64,000 nt of DNA, from assembly GCA_903813345.2 (NCBI GenBank), contig CAIIXF020000011.1, positions 16,847,754 to 16,911,753 on the forward strand. The letters run 5' to 3'. The notes under the pieces were generated by a model. It was not told the origin of the DNA. It ran no database searches and was given only the letters and a program-made list of their open reading frames with translations. Position 1 is the first letter of the stretch. Each line of letters opens with the position of its first letter. The position numbers and the translations under genes were made by a program. Below, in pieces: positions 11,601 through 25,600 of the stretch. This DNA comes from Owenia fusiformis. Lineage: Eukaryota > Annelida > Polychaeta > Sabellida > Oweniidae.

Positions 11601-13650
11601 CAATAAAAAGTTAATAATAAAAGTGTTGCAGTTAAAATACATGCAGTAAATTCTACAAAATATCAAAAGGATTGTCATGTTAAAAAGTTAAAATGTCAGA
11701 AGATATAATCGTATCCAAGTGCTTTGGAAATCCCAGGATTAAAAGTTTTTAATCTCGATATTAAAAGTTTTTAATCCTGGTATTAATTGTACTGAGTCGA
11801 ATGCGGGTATTATGTTAATAAATCACTCAAATTGTCACTCATAATGTCAGGATGTCAGGTTTTCTCAGTCAGTCAAATGAAGGTGATTAAAATTCAGTTC
11901 GGTAAATCAAAATTATATTAGGGGTGTCAGTTTAGCAATATTTTATTTGGCTTTACATTTAGGGGTGTCAGGTCGGCAAACTTTTATTCGGCAATAACAA
12001 TTTCAATCCAATTCGGAAAATAAAGCACCCGGATTTAATACATATTAATATACAGTTTACTGCATTGTTCTTTAAGCTTCAAGCTTGATATACTGCATTG
12101 TGCTTTAAGCTGCGCATTTCTCTGAGTATAACATAAGACCTCAACAAGATCTTGAACAACGTTTTTGTTTTACATCCAATAAATCTTGTCTACAAGTTTT
12201 TTGTCTACACTGAATAGTGTTGGGGCATTCTTGTTGGTACTTGTTAAGGCGGCCATTTTGGATTTTCAGTCCTTAAATCTTGTCTTTCCAGGCTTGTCTA
12301 CAAGCTTAGCCAAACCGTTTAACTCATGCAATACTGGGGCAAAAAGCACAATAATACTGACGAATTTTTGAAAGTTGCCATATGTGGTACCTCTGAGATA
12401 ATATATATAGTATATACATGGGTAAACATATATTTTGTTATACGTCATTTTAAAGCATATATGCTATACTCTTTCAAAATCAATAGGTTTTTAAGTCCCA
12501 TTTTATAAGTTGTCATGGTTACAAGATTCCAAAAATACATTGGGTTTGTGCTTGAATTCATCTGAATTTTGAGTTTTTTTCTACGTAACAAAATAAATAC
12601 GGATTAATACTACCCTGGATAAATGTTAATGCGGCCATTTCGGATTTTGCATCCTAAAAACTTGTCTATTTTATTTAAGGGCGCGATACTGTTCCCTCTG
12701 TCTTGTCTTAAATATTACAATAACTCAACTGATTAAAGCTCTAACACCACTTCTATGGCCGAGGTCTTGAATTGACATAGAGGATATTAAACATCTGTTC
12801 GTCTGTTAGTAATCATTTTTCTTTATTCTGTAAACTTTGTGTGCCAGATGATGAAAATGTCATACAAATCTTTTGTTTTCAGAATTTGAAAGATGTTTTT
12901 ATATGATAGATATTTCTCGTAAATTGAAAATAATTTAATTCTGAAATACCACCTATCTGTTAAAATTGTTAACGCTTGCTCAATGGCTCAAATTTGTGTT
13001 GCCTAGCGATGGAAAAATTTTAAGGGATTGAGAATCCACCGATATAAGCTAATTACTGGTACTACAACAATAGTCTTTATGGAAAAATATCACTTACAAT
13101 GAGCCTGGTTTCCGTTTTAACCTTATCACTTGATAACACTTTAAATGTTTTTATTTTACAGAGTCGTATAATATTAACAATATATGAGCCTGTCCATGGG
13201 AAAGCCGGTCTCATCACAATCATTAAAATTGTGCTACAGAGGCAAAAATATGACTTTTGGTCTATATACACAAGGAAAAATTTTTAAGACATAAGCCATG
13301 GCTCATTCGAAAGGTCTCTTTGTGCTTTTTAAGATAAACAAAAAATCAGAATATTGAAAAAATCTGTGATAAGACCCCCTTTCCCGTGGCCTGGCCCATA
13401 TTTTTATATTATTTAGAGTGAAAGTAAATGCATTTGTAATTTTAAAAATCACACCTGTTGAAATCCTTAAATTATTGATAAATTGCACAAACTTGTGATG
13501 TTCAACAGAAATATGATTAAGTTCTTGAGATTTAGGAAACTGTTTTGGCCTAAAATAAATGTTTCGTAGTTGCAATTCCTAGCATTAACTTTTCGGGTAC
13601 AACGTTTCTTAAATCCATCCTTGAGAAGAGTTACCACTACACAAGTTTTC
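8604..13650. other. Intergenic, no convincing gene
   Basis: AT-rich. The only structure seen is an imperfect palindrome at 11732-11787 (CCAGGATTAAAAG against its inverse), a short direct repeat of TACTGCATTG followed by CTTTAAGC at about 11311 and 12059-12111, and a weak coding-like patch at 9813-10051. The end nearest 13650 probably holds the 3' UTR of gene 1. Confidence 0.45.
9813..10051 (-). CDS. Weak coding-like patch, unrecognised
   Basis: On the minus strand about 34 codons (containing FYIDKISVSLDSNHEINVH) run to a GTGATT donor-like site. After about 42 bp ending in TTCAG, 30 more codons (ADEEHWIPGFQLDILAHME) end in a stop. A 42-bp intron is short and no family is recognised, so this may be a fossil. 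Confidence 0.15.
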
Positions 13651-16600
13651 TTATTGAAAATTGGCATATGTATCAAATGATGACATGTAGTTTTCAACTA
13701 CATCATGGCAAAATATGTACTGCTCCTGAAACATAGAAGTTAGTATATTAGTTTTATTTTATAGGAAACGAGCATATGACTAAGGGAAGGAGAATCGCAC
13801 CCCCTTGCAATACCACCATAGTCCATGGTATGAAATCTCCAAGACGTCTAATAAAGGAGCTGGTAGCACACTATAGCGCAGCGATATTATGACCTAATAT
13901 TAACATACCTACATATGTCCCCTAATAATTTTTTTATTATAACCATTCAATATACTTCCGGCGTTTAGGCTGAATTATGCCTGCCATTAACAGAGGTCAA
14001 AAAATCACCAAAAAAAATAAAATCCCAGCTCTTCACAATTTTAAGTAAAAAATGCAACAAAAATAATACAAAATGGTTTTAAATATATGATGTAGGTTTC
14101 TAAGCTATACGTTTGAGGTTATTTTCTTATCAATACCAAAAATTATGTAATCAGTGTATCGACGTTTTGTATTGTTTCTCAGGTATTAATAACATAAACG
14201 CTACAAATGAATCACTTTTATATTAGAATGACATATTTTTAAATTATACTAGTTTTTCATAAAATGGGTCTCAATACGTTTTATTCAGCGGTGAACATTA
14301 TCAATAAAGGAGGACCCATTGCTCTTCCTTGACTAATTGGGACTACAGCTAAAATCATATTTCTCGGAGTTAGATATAGCTCAGTTGCTTAAAAAACAAC
14401 CACCAGGAATTGGTCGAATTCATGAATAATTGAGAAAAATCGTTATCACTATCTTCCTAACATCTTCTGTAACATTTCATTAGATATAAATCTTACATAT
14501 TTGTTATTGTATTATGTTTTATAAAACATGAACAATAATTTGTTGTTTGACCCCTTGCGATTATATGGAAAAATTAAGAAAATTAATATGTTCACAATCA
14601 TAAATTACCTAAATATTCCACACAATTTTTCTGAATCTACTTGGCTCATATTTGAAAAACCAAACAAAATCTGAAAAACACACTGTCATAATTACACTAA
14701 TTAAACACCGACATTTAAAGAAAAATAACAGTATATTTTTACATTATGATAATCTATTTTTTGTTCGTATGCTTAGAATAACGGTCTGTGTCTTATAAAA
14801 TGTATAAAAGTTTGAATCAAAATCTTTACGTTTTTTTGACCCCTTGTAATGAAAGACATTTTTCGACCCGCAAGCCGGAAGTTTTTTCAGCAAATGGTAT
14901 TTTAAAATAATCAAGACATATGCACCCTCATAAATATTGCTTCAAATGTTGCTTCGCTATAGTGTGCTACGGATCCTTCATATTCGTAGTCATACCATGG
15001 ACTATAAGGCTTGTATCTCTTTCACATTGTTTGTGAGTATTAACAGTTTCTCAACTTGTAAATGTAATTAAAATGAAATAAACGAACCTAAAAAAGTTAT
15101 AATTTCTTTCATCAAAGATACTTAGCAAGCTTATTTATTGCTTAGTCATATCATGACATTTAAGTTTTAAATAACTTAACACATATTTCGATGATATCAT
15201 AAGTTATAACTCATAACAATAGAGAGATTTCGCACATAAGTGAAAGTACAACTTATACGTATACGTATAGTTTAAAGGGTCGTGTCGAACTATTATATTT
15301 ACTAAAATCAATTTTAAATTGTACTTAATGGAACATAACTATTCCCGTTATAAAAAAAGCTCCATCAACTAGAGACTGTGAATGCACTGTCATCTGCACG
15401 TGTAGATTATAATTACATGCTTGCTTCCGTGTCCTTGTAGTTGTAGTGTATTATAAACACGATCCTTTAAAGTGAGTCATGATTCTTTAAAGTGAGTCAT
15501 TACATAAACAAGTTGATTATTTCAATGTTTTCGTGATCAGTATAAGTTCAATGAACTTACAAAACGGTATATTTACGTAGATGATAACGTATACAGTTGG
15601 ATCTCCGTATAAAGATTTGCCTACATGTGTGTGGAACAATTGACCGCAAGCATTTTTTAAAATTAATTGGCTGAGTGGGAACAGTATCCAATCAAATACT
15701 TTAACCATCGATTTGAAACACCAATCAAACCAGTAGGTTCTAGCAATTCCTGGAAACAGTAAATTCAGTAGCTCAACATATGACATACAGGGTGTTTCAT
15801 AACGAGCATCTCCAAAAAGTCAATTTGAGAAGAGATGGGTCTATAACATAGTCTATGTACTATATATGAGCCTATTTTATTCAAGACAAAGACATTTGGA
15901 TCAACTAAACATGCTACAATTCAAGAAAGTACAAATGGCATCCCTTTGACCTGTATTTATTACAGTCCGAGAAGATCTTTCCTGACGAAAAGCCAACATT
16001 ATGAAACACCTTGTACGTTACCTATAAGTATAAGTATACGTTATAAGTTGTACTTTCACTAGGTGCGAAATCTCTCTAATAAGTTAAAACTTACAACTTA
16101 ACAGGTATTGGACTTAAATACCTATTTAACACAATAACATGCTATATACTAATATGGTAAATCAATGATATAACTTTCATGTGCTTAGATTCATAAGTAG
16201 AAAAACTATCTAACTGTACTTTAGTTTTACCTTTGTTGGAAGCAGTTGAGGCCTTGTAGTCTTCAAAGACTTGGCAATCTGGAATAAATCTACTTCTTGT
16301 TCCAGTTTTATGCTCTCCACTGCAGTTGAGGCCAGGCAAAACAAACCACTCCTGTCTGCACCATTCCTAGAATAAATATTACATTGAACCAAGATCAGGC
16401 AAACATGTTTAAAAGAAAAAAAGAATAGCCCAAAACAGGTAAATAAAAACAAACACCAATATCCCATACCTATGAACCATGGTATTGGATATATGTTCCT
16501 ATGAATCAATCTTAACGTGCAATATCTTGTAGAATAAATTAGAAAATTAATAAAACCTGAAGAGCCTCTAAGCCTCCAAACATACATATTTCTTCAATGA

Positions 16601-19600
16601 GAGTTAAGCAGTAAAATACAGCAAAATGATTGTTATTGATCTCATGATCTCTATAGTGTTACATTTTATCCGAAATCGATTAATACAAATCCATGTTGAA
16701 TTATATTCTTCAAATGTTGAGCCCACTCATGTTACACGATCAACTATTATAAGTGATAACTTTTGGGCAATCTTCTGATTATATATGACAAATGCGCCTT
16801 ACATGCAGTGTACAGTGATTGGTTTGTTGCCATGTTTCTGTTGCCATGCCTCAACAGCTGAGAGCAGATCAATCAAACCACTACAGCCATCCGGACATGC
16901 AGCATCAGGCGACCAATTTTGGATGTGGAACTGTTTCACTTGGTGCTCGGTACCCTAAATCATTGAAAAAATATTTTTGATTAAAGTCATCGATGATAAA
17001 GTTATACTTAAAAATGTGTATTTGAATTAGATGCCGTGACGGACCGTCTGTACTCTTGCTATACTTTGTGTGTCAAGATTAGAAAAAAGTCGTGATATTT
17101 GTAATACTTATTTATATTTTCTGGAGGAATTTAATTGTCAGTTTATTAAGCTATGTTCATTTTTAAATTTGACATGTAAACATGACACAAACTTTCTTGT
17201 TTTCATTACACCTTTGGATTACTCACATCAAACTCCACATTAAACTGTCTCTCTGTGAACGAATCACGATCATTGCAAGACAACAATGATATTTTGAAGG
17301 GACTAACATCCACACCCGAGTCTTCTTTCCAATAGCAAGGGGAATCCTACACAATAAATAAATAAGATACAGAACATACAAATGCACTCTATTTTATGTA
17401 TTTATGATTTTAGCCAAGGACTCGATGCATCTTAGATGATTTAATCCACCCATGTGTTATTTCCAGACCTTTGCATGAATGAACTTGCACAAGAGTTACA
17501 TTAACATACGATTTTCAAAGGCATAAACGTTCCATTTACAAGCATATCAAAATAACACAACAACCCCGTCTCGCAGTAATAAGGTATTTAAAATAAAATT
17601 ATATTTGTTAAATATAAGCAATGGTAAAAGGATATATAAACTCAATAATTAAAATTCAACACGTTTGAAATTAGAGTTGAATTATTTTATTTCCGGTTGA
17701 TATAACGTCTTATAGCGTTAGTGAAATCGAACGCGATTTCAACTGATTGGATAACATGATGTGATCATGAGTAGGTTATGTGAGTGGATGCACGATGGGA
17801 TCGTGTTATTCTGCGAGTAGCAACCGAAGCGTTTATACACAGTTTTAGTTAATGTTGTAAGTTGTCATACAACCGATTCGAAAATTTAGTTTTATTGTTC
17901 GAGGAGGCATACCTTTTTCCCTTTCGAAAGTCACAAAGATTTTGATGTGGGTTTTAACGGTGTCAGGTCGATAAACTAAAGTTTTTCATATTGAAGTCAA
18001 TGAACACTTTCTTTAGTGCTATTGACCAAATCAACGTTTTTGAATGAAGTATACGTGTTCTGACGTTAATGTAACCTGTTCCCAATAATTACTATTTTGG
18101 GAAGTATATTTTTCTGCAATTATTACAAAGCAGTGCATAGCATAGGATGTTAATTTAAGTTAATTAAAACATTTAGATATTAGGTTTCTAAGAAGCAATT
18201 ATGTAATGTGCATATACATCTGAAACTCAAGGCATGGCTTTTTACTGACAGCGCATTGAATCTAAGTGAATAAATATGTATTTAAGTGCGTTTCTGTCAT
18301 ATTGTTTCAAGGAAGGCACAACGTTTTGCTTTTAAAGATATTGATTTTATCCGAAAGTCCTTCATATTTTTAGATATGTAATATCTATTTCCAGAAGGGC
18401 ATCAATTTTGGTAATTTAAGATGATAGTTGTGTTCCTTTACAACATTTACAGTAGTTGTGTTATATCAGTGTGACAAACACATTAAGAGAAGTGCTTGTC
18501 AACTAATTGCATTTTATATTAAACAGATAGTATTGAGATTTACAACGTTTCGAAGAATTGTTCTTTTGCTTTTGTTGCAATACGAGATAAGTTTGTATTA
18601 AGGTTTGCAAAGCATGGTGCTTTCCAGATATTATATTGTTCATCACAATAGTTTTAGAAGATCGTATGATTTTTGTAGTCCGGGGTCGTGTATTCTTGTG
18701 ATAATCACGGAATTTTTGTATTTTGTGACCAACAATGTCGCATATTACGACAGTCTGTTAAGGAAGGAAGTTTCATTAACTTTCTGAGTTACGTGTTTTG
18801 CCAAAAGGCAATGTTATGGTTACAGTGCAAGTCTGTAGACAGTGATTTAGATTATTGTTATGTATTAATGACAGTGCGTGATTACTGTATTAGATAGTGA
18901 GACATGTTACTCACAGATTTTGCATAGTGCTAGAAGGCACTATATACATGTATGGTCCTTATACACGTTTTTTATATTGCAAGTTGACAGATAGTCACAA
19001 TTTAGAATTGGTTTATTCCGAAATTTGTGAATTAATTTGAGATCTTTGACGTGTTAACAAACGTGTAGCCACAATGGTTTTAATGACAGTTGATCATTAG
19101 ATATGGATGGGTTGTTGGATTTAGATGTTTTAATTAGGCACACGGTGCCTTATTGATGCCTTGAAGGCAGTTAAACATCGTAAATCAGCAGCGAGGTTGG
19201 GAGCCGAGGACGGATGTTGGGTATATTTGAACCTAAGAGGTTTCTGGCATTAATGCCATCGGCATCGTGGCCGCTATGACATTGGCATCGTGGCCGTCAT
19301 AGGTACCTGGATGCATCGCGACCTGGCTACATTTTTTTTTCACTCATTCTTTGTATCAGATGTACTTAATGCTATTCCAATAAACGCGGGCTGCTGGCTC
19401 GAATTTAATCCTATAATATATGTGATATTATGTTGTGTGGTTTGTGGTGAAGACTGTTTAATTAGGAAATAAGCTTATAAACTAGTACTTACTTTACTTG
19501 CAACGTACTTGTCGAGCATAACAACTGTATGCGATTGATGATCTCTCAACAGTCTGTATAAATCAACAACAGTGTTCTCCAGTGGCATCTGGGTAATGAT

Positions 19601-22600
19601 ATAGGCATCTTTGTGTTTGAAGCCCTAGTATTAAGTATGAACGTTCATGTACTTGCACATTAATATCAATGAAACACCAAAATCTAGTATTGGTCATGTT
19701 TTCAGTTGTTATTTAACATACTAAAATTAATCACCCCCCCCCAAGAATGAATGTGCAATTATGAATACAGGCCTGGATGATCAAAATATTTCCTAGCTAT
19801 GTATATAAAGATAATCCACGTTTGGTTTGATTACAATACATAATTTTGTTACGAACAATTTAATATAAAACCTAAAATCTCTATATGCCTCAGTCACATT
19901 TACACTACAGTTAGATTACAAACCTATGCATCATTGCATCATCACTTTACAGACAGCCTGGCAGTCACAAAATCAAAATGTGCCATGCGGTAAACCCCTT
20001 TGACTGCTACAGCAGCAGCAGCAAAATGTGACTAATCACAAAAACTTACGTTGACAAATACTGCATTTATGTAATCAGTTCTGTCATCAAATGTACCCCG
20101 CAAAAATGGTCTTGTTCGATTCACTAAAATAAAAGGTTATGATTAATGTATCACAAATATAGTTAATATTAAAACACAGAGTAATACTTTACAATTCCGA
20201 ACTCCACTGCTAAAACAACTGTTATCATTGATCAAGATACATGTACACAATCTGACAATTACAATAATATAATATAAGATCATAGTTTATCATATACATT
20301 GATATTATGTATAAAAATGATTATTCGGCCTATATGACATATCATACACAGGAACAGTCCATTCGATTTTAGACTTACATGGCAAGATTAATTTTGATCT
20401 ATTTTTACTAAGATTGTCTGGTAGTGTAGCGTGGCTGCAGTCGGTGGCATCTAGCGGTTTAGTCAGTGAGCACAGAGCCTGAAAAATAATATGACAAGTT
20501 ATGCCCAAAATGTGCATTGATATACATGTTTATTTCAATGTTATGGCCACTGCAAAGAAATTTAAATCTAAAACAATCCGTTGGTATTTTGGTATAATGA
20601 TTTGACTGAGTGTAGCAGTTTTATTTCTGTCAGGAGACGTAGCGAAAAATACATTTTTGCAGACCAAATATGTGACAACTAACTATGCCATATTTGCACA
20701 AGTAGTTTAAAAATGTTCTTTGCGTTAGAATGTATCCTCGGGGCCAAAATGTAGTGAAGTTGAATTACCTCATATTGAGTAATAATTTGCGATGTTGCAC
20801 CATCATTGGCCTTTTTCAGTTTCAGAAGAACGTCACTGAACTCAGACGCCACTATTGTCGTGTTCCCAACTCGCAACGCCTCGTCAAGTGTTTTATGAAC
20901 AAAGATGTATTGCTCCTGAAATGCATTGGAACCTTCAATTCTCTTTGATTTGAATTGGCTTCTTCGTTAAAATCATACACTGTAAGTTGTCTCTTGATTT
21001 TCAGAATAGGAAGCATCAATTGGCTTCTGAAGCAGCGAAATCACCATTCTCATTGTAACGTTTATAATATGAATACAATAGCATAAATTCTCGATAAATG
21101 TGACTCTTATTACCTTTGTTTGAACCATCATATGTCTTTGTGTACGTAGTTTCTGTACACAAGTAAAAACATCTACTTTGTTTTCCTTTTCAGCCTGCTG
21201 AAGTAATATATCAAGAGCTATGAATGTTCCCGTCCTTCCGACTCCAGCGCTGTAAGAGATACATTATGATGACCTTGTAACAAATAAAAGACATGGACGC
21301 CAAGAGAAATCCAAGGGGGTATGAACATGAACTAGGAAAGATACATGATTTAGGAAAGGTTGTCATAGAATAATATTAAAAATCCAAGGGGGTTTGAACG
21401 TAAACTAGTATAGATACATGATTTAGGAAAGGTTGTCATAGAATAATATTAGAAATCCAAGGGTGTTTGAACGTAAACTAGTATAGATACATTATTTAGG
21501 AAAGGTTGTCATAGAATAATATTAGAAATCCAAGGGGGTTTGAACGTAAACTAGTATAGATACATGATTTAGGAAAGGTTGTCATAGAATAATATTAGAA
21601 ATCCAAGGGGGTTTGAACGTAAACTAGTATAGATACATGATTTAGGAAAGGTTGTCATAGAATAATATTAGAAATCCAAGGGGGTTTGAACGTAAACTAG
21701 TAAAGAAACATGATTTAGGAAAGGTTGTCATAGAATAATATTGATATTTACACATTACCTGCAGTGTACAGCTAGTGGACTATTTCTCCGTTCACTCAGG
21801 TTATATTTAGCTGCCATAACAAGTCTATGGAAATATATCACGTGACCCGAATTGGAGGGAGCGCTATGATCGAGCCAGCCCGTAAAATGGTATTGTACTA
21901 TCTCTCTTTCACCTGGCTATAATAAAATTAGTGACAATATTTATCCTTAGGATGATTATTCTTTGAAAATCACCTGATAGTTATTTTAGTTGTGTATCAA
22001 CCCGGACGTACTATCCTTTATTTACAATATGATATGTATTATCTTGTAAGTATACTTACATCTTCCTTTTTCTTGACACAGAATATTCTTTTTGTATATA
22101 TATTTCTAGTTTCTTCACCCATTGCTTCTACAGTGATGTCACCGTAGTGCTCTTTGTGTTCATTATCTGGCCAATATTTCTCACATTTTTTCTAAAAGAA
22201 AGAAGAAATGACTATTTTGTAGGATGCTTCACTTCTTTGGAACTGCTGTTTTGTTCTAGACATTATATATTATATGATAGTCCCAAAACCGTGATCTTCA
22301 ATGTGTACCATTCACTCTGTTGTATGAAATAGTAAGTAGCTATTGTTTCCCGTACCTTTCCATTTTCTACCAAATTAGTTAATGTTACTACTAAAGCGAT
22401 GTTTTCCTGCCACAACAACCTCCATGTATCGTTTACTGTGTTAACTTTCGGGCCCTGTAGTGCAATATACCTCTTTTTGGTGTCCCCATATCCCTGCAAT
22501 AAAACCAAAGTACATACTCCGCACTAAACAGAACGTTTAAATAAATAATATATATTACTTGATCGTTTTACATATTTTTGGAATTAATTCTCTCGTAATT

Positions 22601-25600
22601 CAAATTTATTATGGAATCATTTTAGTGAATCCTAAATATTCGGGATGACGTTGTCGAACCGTATTTGCTTATTAGTCCAATAAATTGTATTCAAAGTAGT
22701 TAGAACATGTTTTGCGGAGAAAAATTGTTTAAATGGGATCCATCAAGAAGTGTAACGCCCCCTTTTGACAAATATTGACTCTTTAGGGAAGTCTTGCAAA
22801 GAAAACATACATCCTCTCGTTTACTACGGTAAACTATATTTCAGGAAGAATTGAAGAAAATAACAAAAGTTAAATTAATCCTCCGGAGAGCATCCATTGG
22901 TCTGCCAAAAATGAAACCAAACAAGTTTCAAGTTTTGGTCATTTTTGTTAAGGAATGAGGAAGTTCTTCATCAAAAACTTGACATTATCAATCATTTTTA
23001 TTATGCGCATATTTGTCAGAGATATCTAATTAGAGGATATTATTTTAATGAGGTATATTGAAATATTGGTTTGTCGTTTTATTGATTTTCCTCCGGTATA
23101 TGAAATGTGTTTGTAAATTCGCTTACCTCTATATACGATGCACTGATATAGTCAGTATCATTTGACGTTGTGTCAAGTACAACTCTGGTATGGTCGTCTA
23201 AAAAGTTGAAATATCATGGCCATAATATTGATGGATTAAGAATAAGACACTTGGTTGTATAAGCAAATGTTGAAATACACATGATAAACGAATTAATTGA
23301 AAGTATAGTGGGAATTGTAAATGTGCAATGTGCATCAAAATGACGCGATCGCAATACATCATAATGTCGTAAATACAAAACTGAGAGTAAATGTAGCTAC
23401 TAATCTTGAATCAGGCAGTTGAAGTTCAGAAAGTAATTTTGGAACCCCCGAATGGTATTTGAGTTGTGTTAGACCCTGTTTTCCAGGAAATTACACATCA
23501 AGTGTTTGGAATACTTGGAATTTGTGTCCATATCGCAATATGTACACTTGAATATTATTTCTCTACCAACGCATATTTTAAAATACTTGTTTTTCTCCTG
23601 TGTCACTTGTGTTTAGATATTTGTCTCATCCAGACAATTGCATTTAAATCCAAAATACAACTTTAACATATGTATTTAGAGTCCCAACTTGTCAATGCAC
23701 ACTATCTAGTATATCAAAAGCTGACTCGGCAAATCAAAAATTATTTTGAACACCACTTACATGTTGGTATGTTGACAAACCGATTTCTAACTTTGTTTTC
23801 TTGCTTTGACGATACATCATATTTTGCTTGTGGCGTGGAAGGCAATTGCTGAAACAGTCGAATAGTTGGGAAAATAAATAAAACATATAGTCAAACTAAA
23901 CGTAATTAAGAAATATAGACCGAAGAACAGGTGTTATATCGACGAATACATCCCACGGGGCTAAGCAAAAACGCTGTCTGGTTCGAAAGCTTTTGTGCCT
24001 AGCCCTAAGGGGTGTATTCGTCGAGATCACACCTGCTCTGAGGTCCCATTACGATTCGAACATGAAAACTCAACAAAATCTTTCAAATATTCATTTAATT
24101 GTCCGCCATTTCTATGGTCCGCCGTTATGACGTCACATATTACTCGTATTACCAGGGGTATGGTTCGCGAATATACCCCGGGTGATATGTTGACTTTGTT
24201 CCCAGTTTAAAAAAGACATGAATACAGTCATGCTCGAATTTACAATACGGGATGAATTAAACCACCCAGTTGTTCATTAGACCATGGACCTTAACGTATT
24301 AAAACAACGCACTGTACAAAAAAGTGTTATAACATGAAATAACACATAGTTGTACAATTAATTTGCTCAGTTTTAACTGAGACTAACATGAAAAATAAAA
24401 AATGATGGTCTCAGGTTTTAACAACTTTCACATTTGCCAGTTGTCATTGAATAATGGTATTTCTATGTAGAACGTCGGATATATCATCCTACTGCAAAAA
24501 TGTATATATGCACCTAGTCTTTCCAAAACTCGATCGGGTCAGTTTAAGATAAGCTTCAATAATAGCCCAGCCTGTAGACATGAATATGATGCGGAAAACA
24601 CAAAATCAACTCACATAGTATATAAAATCAACCTAAAGAGACCCTTAACACCAATAAGCAAATACATGCAAAGTAAATATTACACCATGGTCAGAGCAAT
24701 ATCAGGTACATAATAGGAAGTGATAAATCACATATTTTTTTACAAAATTTTCATTTTCTATTTCTTATTAAAAGTCCATGTTTTATTTAAAATTTAATTT
24801 TTTTCAAAAATGTCGATTTTGTTCAAAAAATTTCATTTTTTAAGTAATATGTTTATCCTAAATTCCCAATGCACGTTAGGGCGGGCCGGGATGATATGTA
24901 ACTTTAATATTCCCAACATCGTTTTCTCTCATTCAATAGAGGACTTTAGGTAGATACCTGTATTGCTCTTGACCATGGTAGAAGATCGTTATTCACTTGT
25001 CGGGATGATAGGAGGTATACACCTCGGATGATATCAGGCTACGGTCGCCGTATAGCAGTTCCTCAAAATCGAGAAATATGTAAGACCACAGCAGATGATA
25101 TACGCTCACCTCAAGCTGTCATTAGTGTATTAATCAACTTACATCAAACTCAGCCTTAAACGCAGCATTGTCATTTTGAGAAAGGCCATCTATATAGGTA
25201 GGTAAACGTTCGACTGGTATACTGGTATCCTTCATGGCAGACAAATTGCCGTATATATCCGTATCCAATCCATCAATAGCTATATCATTAGTTGAGACAG
25301 GAAGCAGGGAGTCTAAAACAACGTTGTCTCATATCATGTTAAGCGTATACATTTATCATTTATACATTTAAAACAACGTTGTTTCATATTATATTAAGCG
25401 TATACATTTTAAGTCTTGATGTGTGATATAAGAAATTAAAATTGTCTAAAGACTTGTAACCAAGAATAAGGTAATCATCATTAAGCGTTTCACAACTCTA
25501 ACGTCTAAAGAAAAAGAAGTAAATTGACCTTTACTAAGTCACGAGGGAGGTTAAGATACACATAGGGAGCACAGGTAACCTCGTGGTTACGGCACCCATG

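Larger units (their letters stand above)
13651..20478 (-). other. Gene 1: PTP domain D2 and C-terminus
   Basis: Exons 20379-20478, 20050-20123, 19493-19624, 17227-17346, 16803-16954, 16231-16366, 13651-13725. Motifs in order: [91 protein letters not shown], stop TAA. The C-x5-R core survives (Cys ~1398, Arg ~1404) and the acid loop has W-S-P-D. However, YWP is YWK and the Q-loop VQT is LPT, so D2 is probably weak or regulatory, as in many receptor PTPs. The last intron (13726-16230) is full of repeats. Confidence 0.87.

Noticed and set aside
15517-15786. 89-codon minus-strand frame as the end of the PTP
   Set aside because: It is inside a TIR element and has no PTP motif; the true last exon is 13651-13725, with EQYIF and a stop.
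21305-21745. CRISPR-like array
   Set aside because: The 73-bp units are contiguous without unique spacers, and the host is a eukaryote.
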